Origin: Nemophila menziesii | Taxonomy: Eukaryota; Streptophyta; Magnoliopsida; Boraginales; Hydrophyllaceae | NCBI GenBank assembly: GCA_029959085.1 | Contig: JARWIR010000043.1 | Coordinates: forward strand, 3,348,001-3,412,000 | DNA length: 64,000 nucleotides | Direction: 5' to 3' | Part shown: in pieces, positions 12,070-24,465 of the stretch | How the letters are laid out: each line of letters starts with the position of its first letter | How positions within the stretch are numbered: position 1 is the stretch's first letter | Notes under the pieces: model-generated | The model's input: only the letters and a program-made list of their open reading frames with translations | What the model was told of the DNA's origin: nothing | Database searches by the model: none | Position numbers and translations under genes: made by a program

Positions 12070-12865
12070 GGCTAAGTCCAACAGCTACCCGATTAAAAAG
12101 CTAGAATTGGGAGTCAAACAGGATATTTATTTCAAATAGCAACTTTGAAAATAGTTTTACTCCAACAACTTCCTAATTTCAACCTCTCAATCTTATTTTA
12201 AATTTATTTTTATAATATTTCAATTTTAGATAATTTATAATTATTTATATGTTTTTAATTTCAACCTCCCAATCTTATTTTAAATTTATTTTAATAATAT
12301 TTCTATTTTAAATAATTTATAATTATTTATATATTTTTATGTATATGATTATTTTTAATTTATATACAAATATTTGAAATTAAAATTAATATATTTAATA
12401 TTAGTTTTTTATTAAATATTACTAAAAATATTTAAACATAGTTATTATTTAACGTAATATTTTTTATAATAATAGTCTATTATTTATTTCTATACGAGAA
12501 TCTTAAAAGTATTAGTTTTTCAAATTTTATCCAAAAAATATAATCGAAGTCATTAATATTCAAATAATAAAATAATTAATAATATAAGTAGATTAAATAC
12601 GATGTTTTATTGTAAATATGTATTAAATTAATAAAATAGATTGCCGGGAATAAGTTGTTTTGGCTAATGAAAATGATATAAAATATTAAAAAACCAAATT
12701 GGGGATGAGATTGGGGTTAGCCACACATGTAGCTAACATTTATTAAAAACCGGGTTCCCTATTTTTGCTATAGCCAGAATTGGGAACCTGTTGGAGCTGA
12801 TTTTTGCATTGTTCAACCCCCAATTGTAGCTTTTTGCTACAATTGGGGTCCTGTTGAACTTAGCC
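12070..12865 (+). mobile_element. Harbinger-like (Tourist-type) MITE, TSD TTA
   Basis: A 796-bp non-coding element. The left end GGCTAAGTCCAACAG is inverted at the right end (CTGTTGAACTTAGCC) and pairing continues inward (AAAGCTA-AATTGGG motifs on both sides). It is flanked by TTA at 12067-12069 and 12866-12868. A 3-bp TTA duplication with GG-starting TIRs fits the PIF/Harbinger superfamily. No transposase is encoded. Confidence 0.75.
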
Positions 12866-14002
12866 TTATTTACTTCCTATTTGTTAAAAAGAAGAGTTAT
12901 TCACTTTCCAAAATATATTTTTCCTAATTTTTGTTTTGGTCTATTCATTTCACAGATTTTATAATTTATGAAAGATGTTATTAAATAATAGAAAAAATAG
13001 AGATACGAAGGTATTCTGACTAGGGATGCTCACAGGTCAGGTAATCGACCCTAGAGGTTTTACTCTAAACCCAAACCCTAAAGTTTCAAATTTATCAATT
13101 TAAAACCCTAAATCCAACCCCAAGAGACTAAAACAGTCCGATTTAGGTTGTTGCGGTTTGGGTTGGTTTCTGATCGGGTTCCGTTTTAGTCAAATTTAGG
13201 TTAAACTACTAAATATACTTAAAAAAACGTGAAAATTTAAAACTTAAACACATTATGTAGCACACAAATCTCAAATCAGAATTATTTTAAATTATATATC
13301 TTTCCAAAAAGTATATACAAAATACACCAAGTCTGAAATACAAGTTATATGATGCTCAAAAGATACAAATTAAACCACATATGTGCAAAATAACTTCCAA
13401 AATGTACATAAAAGGTTGATTTCTTGATTGCTTCCAAAATGTACTTGAAGTACCTAAAAAATCCAACAATTACACATTGAAAAGGAGAAGAATTCTTTTT
13501 GTACATCGCCTTAGATTATATTTACATCATTAACATAAAAATTTATAGGACTCAAATTTAACATCTTAATTGGCTCTATATACTTAGGTATAAGGGACAA
13601 CTTGGGACAACAGACAATTTTGTAAAACCTACTAGTATTCAAGAACCAAGAGTTTAGTCATAATATATTGCCAACTCAACAAGTACTTTCTCATACCATG
13701 ACCTATTATGGAGTACACAATCTCGAATCACAACTATGTAGTTCACAATTATAAACTTAAGTAATTGTGGGAAGAAAGAATGAGATACAATCATAAAATA
13801 CATGGGCCTATATAATTTGAATTTGACTTGTAAGTAATAACAAGATGATAGTATACCTTAATTAATTCTGGTTATTGGCTACAAAACAAAATGTTATAGT
13901 GAACTGGTTTTCAGTCACACTTAACTCATCCGAGCCAAAATAATTTGTCCAAGTTAACATATGTAAAAGAAAGTAAGTATTTAAGTATCAAAATAAAAAA
14001 TA

Positions 14003-15570
14003 TTATCCAAATAAATTCATGCCTAATTCAGCGTCCAAATATTCAACAAGAATACTTGATGTACTAAGGTTAATAGGGAATGGAGATTTTAACCAATTTT
14101 GTGTATAAATTAGGGCTTCAGCTGTACTTGGAGCCAAAAAACTTCTAAACTGATCAAGTACTCTGCCACCTGTGTTAAATGCATATTCAAATGCAATAGT
14201 TAAGATAGGGGAAACTAACACTGTCTTGTCATTTCTAACAAGATTTTACACCTCACAGAATTTCCTTTCCACCAACCAGAATGTCAAATGTAGTTGACAT
14301 TTCCTCAACTTCTTCATTGGGTATCTATGAATTTTTGTGCCTCTAGCAGATTGTTTTTCAACCAACAAAGGTTGAAACCTACTCCTAAGAACACTACTTG
14401 ATTCATTGATAAGAATAGCCACTTCACCACTAAAACTAGATGAGCCAGCTAACCCACTAATACTGGGAGGAGGAGCTGACTTAGGATAGTCTTCAAACAT
14501 CCTGATTAATTCATCCTTGACCCTAGTAATCAATTCAAGAACCTCCATAGTAGTGTACATAAAGTTGAAGTAACATTGAAGATATTGCTACTTCATTGGA
14601 TAACTGCAACTGACAACAATATGTTGATGCTCTTTATGCCCCAATACTTTAAAAACTTCTCTTTGATTTTATCAGCCATATCCTTCAAAACTTAATTCTA
14701 AGAAGCACACACTTCTGCAATCTTCTCCCATATAATAATTTTTTATCAAAGACTAAATTTGAGGTAACAAAGAGGGTGGCAGAGTTTTTTTTTTAGAGTT
14801 GTAAAACAGTCTCAGAAATTCTACAAAGCAAGTAACATTCTACCAAACAATGATACTTGGTAGAGGTCTAACAGAATCATGCTTAAAGTGAGCTTTATAA
14901 GTATCACCATGTTCGTCCGTTAATGAAAAACCAAATTCAATTTTCTCAGCTAATTCAAGTATTTTATAGGTAGAGTTCCATCTAGTGGACACACCAAGGC
15001 ATAAAAATAACTTGGATGCAATACCACATGTGGCCATGGATTCCTTAAATAAAGTAATTTTGGACGGAAATGACCTTACACATATGTCAACCTCTCTAAT
15101 ATCTTTGATTGAGGCATCTAACTCAGTCATGCCTTCTTTGACAATCATGTTCATTATATGTGCACAACATCTCACATGGAGAAACTTATGATACACGATG
15201 GTCTTTGGTTTCTTCCCTGCAACTTTAATCAGATACTTAACAATAACAGTGTCAGATGATGCATTATCATCTGTTAAACTTAAATAAAAGTTAATATTCC
15301 AATTTTAAAGTATGGATTCAACAACCCTACCAATATTTTCCCCCTTGTGATACTCAACCATACATAACCCTATAATTCTTTTTAGTATATTCCATTCACC
15401 ATCAATAAAATGAGCAGTCAAATGCATATAATTCATATTTTGATTAGATATCCACGTGTCTATTGTCAGGCTTATTCTCACACCCTTCATTAAGGTTTTT
15501 AGTTTAGTTGTTTCTTTAGAATAAAAGGACATAAATTTCCTCATAATAGTCATTATAGATGGGATATTAA
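14003..15570 (-). pseudogene. hAT transposase (RICESLEEPER/zf-BED type), broken
   Basis: Reads leftward in several frames. The part at 15305-15553 (RISLTIDTWISNQNMNYMHL and HFIDGEW) and that at 14840-15196 (HVRCCAHIMNMIVKEG, then STRWNSTYKIL) are the RNase H-like catalytic region of hAT transposases. The part at 14246-14560 lies in the insertion region. That at 14003-14221 is the C-terminal dimerisation domain (ILTIAFEYAFNTGGRVLDQF, then ALIYTQNWL, matching the usual FSTGGR...CTQDW pattern). Stops and frameshifts between these pieces rule out an active enzyme. The N-terminal BED zinc finger was not found. Host genes of this family (DAYSLEEPER) exist, but the decay points to a transposon. Confidence 0.85.
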
Positions 15571-16149
15571 GGAATTGGGTCGCATTACATTACATAATCT
15601 TTTAAAGCCAATGCCTTCCACAATTACATGATAACTCATCTAATATTACCATTTCACCTAATGCCTTAATGCAAGACTCAACTAAAGATATGTAAGTCAT
15701 CACACCCTCACCCTTCTCAGTTTTTGTAAACATTAACTCATGTTGACCCTCTAAAGGCGGATATCAAGTAAATTTGGGATACCCTTACTAATTTATATAA
15801 TTAAACATATTAGTAAGACTGTGTTTTCTAGAATAAGAAGCATAAGTAGTTTCCAGTATTTACACATGCTTCCCCTAACATTAGCATCATCATATATAGG
15901 ATAAAAAACTACTCAATAATCAGATATGATATTCTTGATCTTTTTTGCTAAAAGAGATTTGTTACCAGATGGGGTGGGTGTTTGGGTATAGATGAATCAG
16001 TACACATGGAAGTTGAGATAACATATAGAGTTGCATATGAAAGATCAATAACTGATTCAACTTCAGTCTTCATATCTTAGATAGAATATGCAAACAAAAG
16101 ATAAAACACAAGTCAGAATCACACTCATACTTAACATTTAACAGTATAT

Positions 16150-16750
16150 ACTTAGCACCTTGGTAAAATCTTCTCACGATTTCACTAAAGTGTTAAGTGT
16201 TTAATACTTAAACAATCAATGATTTTTGAAGTGTTTAAGACTAAAAAAATTGGTGAAATCTGAGAAGCATTCTCCAAGTTGTTAAGTATTTTAAACCTAA
16301 ACAATAAATCATTGTTTGTTCAAGTGTTAAACACTTATCACTTTAGTGAAATCTAGGAAAATTTCACCAAGTTGTTAAGTGTTTAATAGTTCATGAATCA
16401 ATGACTGATTGTTTATGTGTTAAACACTAAACAACTTGGTTAAATGTTCTTAGTTTTCACTAAAGAGTTAAGTGGTAATCACTAAATACTTTGGTGAACT
16501 CTAGGAAGCATTCTCCAAGTTGTATAGCAAATAAACAATCAATGTTGATTGTTCATGTGTTAAACACTAAACACTTTGGTGAAATCAGTGGAGATTTTAC
16601 TCAAGTGTTTAGTGTTTAAGACTTTAACAATCAACATTGATTTTTTAGGTGTTAAACAACTAACAAGTTATTTTAATCTTCACTGAATCACTAAAGTGAT
16701 AAGTGTTTAACATATAAACAATCATTGATGATTTGTGTGTTAAGTGTGTA
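16150..16750. repeat. Tandem array of about six palindromic ~90-bp units
   Basis: Six imperfect palindromes follow one another, with centres near 16219, 16309, 16402, 16545, 16636 and 16724 (cores such as AACAATCAATGATT, AATCAATGTTGATT and AATCATTGATGATT). On each side of a core lie inverted copies of GTGTTAAACACT / AGTGTTTAAC, and then of CACTAAAGTG or CCAAGTTG against ACTTTGGTGAAATC. Spacing is about 90 bp except for one of about 143 bp. No coding potential was seen. Confidence 0.8.
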
Positions 16751-16759
16751 TAGCCTAGG

Positions 16760-17160
16760 TACATGGATGATATTAGATCCTAAGATGATGCTATGAACGC
16801 CAAAAAGCCATAGATTAACCCCCTTCTAGGTCACAAACGGAGTCAAGAAATCATTTTAAAGCTATGCAAGAATTTCCAACAATATGATTCTATCAACTTG
16901 CAAAAATTATAACATATAATTAGTAGTAAATTATCACATGAAATTTATATACAAAATACCGAATGGAGTTTAACACACAAGGGGGAAAAAGAGCATCCAA
17001 TCCTGAGTTGAGACACAAAAGTTATATCAGTTTTACCAAAGAGACTCAAGTTGTCCAGATCTAGAAGAGTCCATTAGACCTCTTTAGACTCACTTAAGTT
17101 AACCCAATTGAGCTAAAATATTTTTTAAGACTATAAATACATATTCTAATCAAACAAAAC
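16760..17160. other. Unassigned AT-rich DNA
   Basis: No ORF or clear repeat is recognised between the palindromic array and the microsatellite. Confidence 0.45.
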
Positions 17161-17164
17161 ACTG

Positions 17165-17167
<3 letters not shown>

Positions 17168-17233
<66 letters not shown>
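17168..17233. repeat. Compound (AT)n-(GT)n microsatellite
   Basis: About 17 AT units run directly into about 16 TG units. Confidence 0.97.
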
Positions 17234-17235
<2 letters not shown>

Positions 17236-17347
17236 TAATGCCATAAATCTTATAAATATCTCACCCCCACTTATTCTTTCTCCTCCCCAATTAGCTTCTT
17301 TTTCCTATTTCTCTATTCTCTCTCCTCTTCGTTAGTAGATTTTTTAT

Positions 17348-17460
<113 letters not shown>

Positions 17461-18359
17461 CTCATTATCGTTGGAGAAGATGGAGAACAATCATAAACCA
17501 TTGCTCGTCATGGCTCATTAGAAATGAGTTGTAGGTAATGCCATGGAAGACGAGCTTCGCCATGACCTTTTCGTACCATCAAATCTATTCTTCTCCAGCA
17601 AAGCTCCGTTCATGCAGCATTTGTCTCTGGTGGATCTATGGTTCAGCTTTGTTTGTGCAATCTTTTGTCTCTGGCGTGAAGAGGAAGTCTGACAGTGTTA
17701 CTGCTATGGAGTGGCCCGGGTTCGTGCTCCTTGTAGTTCGTGCTCTTTCGTGCTTCTTCTTCTCCGACCATGGAATACGAAGATTTTGTCACGTTTGGAC
17801 ATGGAAGACGAAGCTCTGATACTCAGGCGAAGAAGATTTTGTAATCCCCCTCCGGCGTGAAAACAAGCTCCAGCGAAGCTCCATTTCTAAACCATCTCTG
17901 GTGACAGCCAGATTCCAAATTCGAGGCGATGAGATTTTCGTTCCAAAAAAATCCAGAACCATTCTTATGATGGGCAACACCCCTCAGCAAATAAGTTGAC
18001 GTCAACAACCTCTTTTTCCTTTTCTTTTTTACTAATCGACTTCAAATAATTTTTTTAATCTTTTTCTTTTCATGTAAACAATGGTTTTAGTTAATCTTTT
18101 TTCACTTTATTCTTATTGTTTTAAATTAAGTGGTATCACAAAAATGGTTTTAGGTGATTTTTGTGTCGTTTTCCTTTTTTATTCGTATGTTGAGATTTTG
18201 ATGAGTACTCAAATATTTTTATCGATTTTACTAACACACAACTTATATTATTATGCAAAATAACTCACAAATTTGCTGATTAGTTAGAGAATTCACTAAG
18301 TACTTAGAGAATTTTCTGAGTAGTGATTTTTGCTGGTTAATTCTTTGCATACTTTTTGC

Positions 18360-18710
18360 TGCTCATTCTTTGAGTATTATTTGAAATGGGTGAGTATTAT
18401 TTGAAATCACTGAGTATAACACAAAATCATTGAGTATTAATGCAAAATCGTCGAGTATCGCTGATTATAACATATAATCACCGAGTATTGATCCAAAATC
18501 GGTGAGTATCATTAATAATAACACAAAATTTATGAGTATTTATGCAAAACCGTTGAGTATCATGATTATAACACAAAACCACTGAGTATTAATGCAAAAC
18601 CGCTGATTATCACTGATTATAACACAAAATCACTGAGTACTATGCAAAATAACTAAATATAACGTAAGATCACTACGTATTAACATAAAATCACTGAGTA
18701 TTGCTAAAAA
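18360..18710. repeat. GAGTAT minisatellite
   Basis: About a dozen degenerate units of the kind AACACAAAATCACTGAGTAT and TAATGCAAAACCGCTGAGTAT, alternating so that a higher-order repeat of roughly 50-58 bp is visible. No coding frame runs through. Confidence 0.8.
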
Positions 18711-18807
18711 AGAAAAACACCACGTGGTGCAAAAATGGAGCTCCAAATGTGGAGTTCGAAATATTGCGAAAATAAAGCTCAAAACGTTTCAAAAAAAAAG
18801 TGGCTTG

Positions 18808-18809
18808 AT

Positions 18810-18840
<31 letters not shown>

Positions 18841-18843
18841 AGA
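18808..18843. repeat. (GA)n tract
   Basis: A short GAGAGA run with a few interruptions, near the right part of the GAGTAT-repeat element. Confidence 0.85.
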
Positions 18844-19061
18844 TATTTAAGAAAATTATTTGAAGAGAAGAGAAAAAAAAAATCTAACAAAAAGAAATGA
18901 AATGAATTGAAGCAGAATATTGATTTTTCTAAATATATTTTAAAAATATTTTTAACCCATAAATTTTAAGTGACCTTCGAATAAAAGAGTGTAAAGTCAA
19001 AGTTATTATAAACTCTAATGGTAGTTTTTAAAAATTCTTGGGTTAATCACCCTATTTTGTA

Positions 19062-20490
19062 TTAGAAAACATGATTTTTAATCTGTAGAAAAAATCTTAT
19101 CAAAAGAAAAAAATCTATAGAAAAAATATAGGTAAATTGAAATATTCATGGCATATTTTTTTTTAGTGTTAAGCGTTGATTAATGAATTAACAATTTCAT
19201 AGATTTATTCGGCTAAATGGATGATATCTTAATAAATTAGAATTTAATTGAAACTTTAATAAAATATATTAATTAAGATTTAAAAGTCATTTAGTTTTGA
19301 AATGACGACAAAAAAAACAAATAATTTTATCAATCTATTAAGATTTATTAAATGTAAATAAAAGAGATCATACTTAAAGTTTAAATTCAAAGAGTAATGA
19401 TATTTATTACATTTTTTGGGTTTATTATTTACTATTTTTAATATGTTATTTTATGTGGCATTAAATTAAAAAAAAAGAAAAAATATTAAAAAGAAAAATA
19501 TTTTAATTAGTGTATAAAACTTGTGCCTAAAAAATAATATAAAAATGAATATGAGGTGATAAATATTATTATTCAAAAAATTAGTGGTAATAATTAATTT
19601 TCCTTGGAGTAGTTGTTGTCCGTTTTGTAAGTAAATACGCATTGCTAATCATTATGGAATTTTAAATTTTACATCATTTTGAAAAGGTTGGTGTTTCTTT
19701 GGCATCTTTTCCTAAATAATAGAGTGAGAATTACAATACTCGCTTGCATTGTTAGCCTAAAAACTAATGAATCATTTGTGGAAGACTATAGTCCGGTGAT
19801 TGTCACCATCATTAGAGGATTATTAGATCTCAAAAACTCTAGATCAAATTTAAGTATCATATTATAATCTTTCAAAGTTACAACATTCACTTAGAAAATG
19901 AATGAACATACGAAGTCAATTGTTGTTCATTGCTTTACTAAAAATTTACAAATTTAGGAGTTAGATAGTTCCTTTAGTCAAACTAAAATTGTGAGAAGAG
20001 AGATGATTTTTATGTTTTCTTTTAAGCCAATGCTTATGAAAAACTTATTAGAAAATTAATCTACTAATCTCGTAGAAATTATTATTTTTCTTAAACTTTT
20101 TTATATTTATTAAAAAAAAGAAACAAAATTTTCCTTATTTAATATTTTAACCACTTTCTCTTTTCCTTCACCTTTCTCTTTCTCTTACAAGAAACTCTGC
20201 CTCTTTTTTGTGTTCGATCAACCACTACAACAACCATCGTGCCCTACCACCACCAACGTCAGTAAGCCGTCACCACGCCTACTTCTCTTTTTATACCAAT
20301 CATCACCCTTTCTTTCTCTCTCCGATCTAAATACCACCACAACTCCACCTCCCATCCCTGATAGAGCATGAAAATGACCCCATCATCACCCTCAAGATCA
20401 CACTCACCCCGATAGCAAAGTGCATAACCAAAAAAATCCAGTAAATATATATAGGCAAATTAGGAGAAGAGTTAAGACTTGATAATGAAC
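19062..20490. other. Intergenic AT-rich DNA, no feature seen
   Basis: No recognisable gene or repeat. A C-rich ACCACC stretch occurs near 20220-20350 without a convincing reading frame. Confidence 0.45.
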
Positions 20491-21544
20491 GATGAGAAGT
20501 GTTGTTAGCCACGTCCTTACTCTTGCTAACAATCGATGAGTCTCAAGGATCTAATTGAAGGTCTAAGGATTTGCTCGCTTCCCAAGTCTTCTTGAAACCA
20601 GACACTAAGTCAGGATCACATAGAGGTGCGCTACCAATGGTATTCCAACGCTTAACATTAGCATTGTTTCTATCATGATTACTTAACCTGAGGAGTTACG
20701 GAGACTTAAGTCGATTGTATAATAACCACAAACATTTTAGAGAGAGAAAGAGAGATTTTTTTGAGTACTCAAGGTATGTTGATTCCTTCGTGAAAAGGGG
20801 TATTTATAGATGTCACGTGAGCGTGAGGGATGATACTACTATGCGTAATATAACGTATACGCGGTTGCGTAGGATAAACTTGAAGGGAACCCTGCTATGT
20901 CAAAGTGACATTTATATATCGTTATATTTTAGACTTCAGGTGGCACAAGAGATCTACCTTGAGAAGAGATTGGCACTCCTCTCATCGGGCGACTATTTTC
21001 TTCTTTCTGGTTATACATGTAAACTATTAGTTTGAATTTTCGGGCCTCCTTGGGCTGGACGAAGTATCGAGGTTATATTTTGACTTATCAATACTCCTTT
21101 GATTTGTGAGATAGAGATCCTTTCCTTGGATACGGTCGAAATAAATTCATCATTGATGGCCTTTTTGGCGCCGCTGCAAGGTTGAACCTTTAATTCAGAT
21201 TTTTCCATATCTCACCTAGCACTCTGTTGGTCTTGTAGTATGAGGTTGAGCGTTGATTCTACATCAATCTTACAGATTATCTCCTCTGGCTACTCACACT
21301 ATATACTAGGACGCACCTCTATGACGGTGTCAACAACAGGTATTCGATGGTACACAAGTCTTATTGCTTTATTTGTTCTAATTATTTCAATCTCAAAAAT
21401 GATACCTGATTGCTGAAGTTATGATATATTTGAAACCTTTCTCTCTCTATTGCCGAGGCTATTTCGGACTTACAAATAAATCTGGTTTCCAAGGCTATCT
21501 TCAAACTTAAGAATAACCTTGATCGCCTAGGACACGTTGGGCTC

Positions 21545-21845
21545 ATGAATAACTTTGATTGAATGTTGAGACTACATTAGAGCTATTTCAGTCTCATTTT
21601 TATGCTACGTCAAACTTATTACCAGATCTATATCGGCCTCATTGAAAATGCTACATTGAACCTACTACAATAGCTATGTCGTTCTCATTGTCGATGCTAC
21701 ATTGGACTTATTATTGGAGCTATATCAGTCTCATTTTTTATGCTATGTATGGCTTATTTATAGAGCTATGTCAGTCTCATTGTCGATGCTACGTTGTACT
21801 AATAAACAAATATATGCCGGTCTCATTTTTATCCTTTGACCGGTC
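21545..21845. repeat. Tandem repeat, about 60-bp units
   Basis: About five degenerate units containing GAGCTATATCAGTCTCATT followed by a GATGCTACATTG-like stretch and ACTTATTAT. Located within the putative U3 region. Confidence 0.8.
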
Positions 21846-21989
21846 CCCTAGCCTAATCAAGACTTCATTGTCGGGTTACTAATGGATATGGTCTTTCTAA
21901 GGCCAAAGGAGGTTGTCTTCTGGACGCTAGAAGAGCTGGTATTATGATTATGAGGCCAAGTCAAAGTTGGTCTTATGATTTTTTTTACA

Positions 21990-22345
21990 TTTTGTCAAAC
22001 TTTTTTGGTCAAGAATCCATTAGCTGACCCCCTAGTTAATGATCATAGGGAATCAGGAAACTTTTTTTACACTATATCAAATATTTCTAGACAGGACTCC
22101 ATTGGCTGACCCCCTAGTCGGCGATTTTAGGGAGACGAGAAAAGTTTTTTTATGTTTTATAAACTTTTTCAGATCAAGAATCCACTACCACACCCCTAAT
22201 CAATGATCTTAGGGATGCGTGAAAATTTATTTACATTCTATTGACTTTTTCAACTCGGGAATCAATTGATCGATCCCCTAGTCGACGATCTTAGAGAACC
22301 GGGGAAAGTTTTTTACATTCTATTGACTTTTACGGGTCAAATATC
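21990..22345. repeat. Tandem repeat, about 95-bp units
   Basis: Four degenerate units, each with TCAAGAATCCATT, GACCCCCTAGTC, GATCTTAGGGA and a TTTTTTACATTCTAT run followed by GACTTTTT. They lie next to the 60-bp repeats, within the same putative U3. Confidence 0.8.
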
Positions 22346-23501
22346 TTTTTAACCATATTTGAAGCTTTCAACTGTCTTTATTGTAACCAGATATTCTCTC
22401 GCATTTCCTGTTTTCAGTAATAAAATTACACCGAGAGGAAAGAAGCGATTGTGCCAAATATCACTTAGGGTCGCCTTGCACATGAGTTAATTCGGAACCA
22501 AAACTAAGCATTTAGTGGTCTTACTTCTTTTACCTTCGACCTCTTCGCCAGTCAAGGGTACTTTCCAAGGGAATTAAAGTATCACTCTTGTGCACATTGT
22601 TGATCACATCAGAAAACTGATACTGTTAGATGGTATATGGGACTACATATCAGAGTTTCTTTAAGGTGGTTCTCCCAATTATAGCATGGTATGCCAAATA
22701 ACATTCAGACACTACGGAGCATACTAATACATTTTCCAAAAGGTTTCCATAATCAATACTCATCGGCATTTCGATATAACCCGTCGAGCATAAACTATAC
22801 GCGTAAATCCCTTAATAGGGCCGGTGTACGGTTCACAGCCTTTGAGTCTATCTTCAGTTGGCTAAATGGTAACACTAGATTTATAAAACTTCCCGTATCA
22901 ACCAACACCTAACGCATGAGTCTATTCCTAATTACTGCAGGTATTAGTAAAGGATCTTCATAAGGAAAGATTAGCATGCTGGTGTCGTTATTAGTGAATT
23001 GTATGTCGTCACCATTTGTAGGATTACCATAATGTTGCCTAGTGCGTGTTTCACGTACGCACAACTTTCTTCAATTTCCTAGAAAACCCACTCTGGAGAC
23101 CCTAAGTATTGTATTTATCTAAAATACACAATTCTCACCATTCTCGGGCAATTATGTAATCATGTATACCTCATACCCAAACTGTTGATTATCCTCGAAC
23201 CCCCCGGATATAATATTCACCTCGAATTCATATCCCTGACTAGCTTAATTGGGTTGGATTTTTGCGAAGTACCTTTCTAGGCTCGTTATCTTTACTTATC
23301 ACATTACTTATTTCTGGTGTTATTGATAATAATTAGGTTTTACTCTTTCCTCCGATTCCTGATTTCTCATATTACCCTTGGAAGGATAAGAAAATTTGCC
23401 CCGGTCTCAAAACCTTTTAATTTCACACCTCAGGTGCTTGCAACGGGTACTGTCGTGTCTGTGGTCCTTATAAAAATGACAATACTTTATGTTATCCCTA
23501 A

Positions 23502-24035
23502 TGCTCTAAAAACGTTAGGCATAAGGCGGGCGGTCAACCCCCTTCGAGCGCCTAGTGGACTAGGCAGGAGCCTAGGCGAAGCCTAGTTGTTTTCCTTCTA
23601 AATGGTTTTGAATTTTATTTATGAAAATATATATTATTATTCATTTTTAAATCCACACAATATATAAGAAATAATAAGAAAAAACATTTGAGAAAAACTC
23701 ACAAAATTATATATTATTTCTTAGATACATAATTTATATTTTTTTGTCAACAATACATACTTTATACAATTTGAGTGAATGATATTCGATTATATTTGAA
23801 TATTTTTTTTGGGTTATATAATTTTTTAAATAGGTTTATATATTTTTTTGTGCTAAAACTGGATTTTGCAATTTTTTGTGTTAAAAAATGAAATTTTTAT
23901 TTTTTTAGGCTAGAAGCTCCTCCTAAGCCCGCATCTGACCTTCTGAGACTTCCTAGAGACCGCTTATGCCATTTCTGGAAGGCAGACTACCTTCCAGCTC
24001 CTAGGCGCCACTTATACCTATTTTTAGAACAAAGG
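23502..24035. mobile_element. Foldback/MITE-like insertion in gypsy gag
   Basis: The ends are inverted copies: TCTAAAAACGTTAGGCATAA on the left against the reverse of TTATACCTATTTTTAGAA on the right. Inside each end lie palindromic CTAGGCGCC / CCTAGGCG motifs. The direct repeat GTTATCCCT with further matches (GTTATCCCTAATGC at left, GTTATCCCTCATAC after the right end) flanks it, suggesting a duplicated target. The long duplication does not fit a standard TIR superfamily, so the class is left open. Confidence 0.55.
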
Positions 24036-24465
24036 TTATCCCTCATACTAGAATCGACAAATATTTTTGGAGACTGGTGTATCTCTTCCTTTATTATCTC
24101 CTTTTCCATTATCACCGGGAGTTTATATAGAGCCTTATCTCATGTTATGGTATTATTACCTTCTCGGATTCAATCTTTCTACCTTGGCTCAACTTTTCTA
24201 AACCCTCTTATATCCTGTTGTTGGCAATATATATTTTCCAAATCAGTCTCTAAATGTTTTTATGTGACAAATTACTTCCCCTTTTTTATTAAATCTTCTT
24301 TAAATTGTATCTTTCTATAGAAAACAATTGCACCAAGATCCTTCACTCGAATTTGTATAGTGTTGAGTTATTTATTATCCTAGAGTGGTGTCTTTAGCAA
24401 ATACTCTTTAGAAAGTAGGGTTCCCCAAGCAAAGGATTTATCTGTAAGGCTAGTAACTATAAAGG

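Larger units (their letters stand above)
13021..16800 (-). mobile_element. hAT transposon remnant (one TIR visible)
   Basis: The left end begins TAGGGATGCTCACAGG, a typical plant hAT terminal sequence. Inside are pieces of a transposase on the minus strand (14003-15570) and, beyond its N-terminus, the palindromic array at 16150-16750, which could be a subterminal repeat region. I did not find the inverted copy of the terminus on the right, so the right boundary is a guess and the element may be truncated. Confidence 0.6.
20500..22440 (-). repeat. Probable LTR of a Ty3/gypsy element, minus strand
   Basis: On the minus strand a TATA box (CTATAAATACCCC, reverse of 20797-20809) is followed by a TC-rich leader and a CGACTTAAG...CTCCG stretch. 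This resembles the R/U5 start of plant Ty3/gypsy LTRs (compare TGACTTAAG..TCGGAG). To its right lies a long putative U3 with two sets of tandem repeats (21545-21845, 21990-22345). It sits just downstream of the protease remnant of the same orientation and so would be the 3' LTR of that element. Exact termini and TSD were not identified. Confidence 0.55.

Noticed and set aside
13021..13080. Telomere-type repeat (CCCTAAA-like words)
   Set aside because: AAACCCTAAA words occur only two or three times, in a hAT subterminal region, without tandem order.
15585..16140. N-terminal BED zinc finger of the hAT transposase
   Set aside because: I looked for the C-X2-C...H-X-H pattern on the minus strand here and could not find it.
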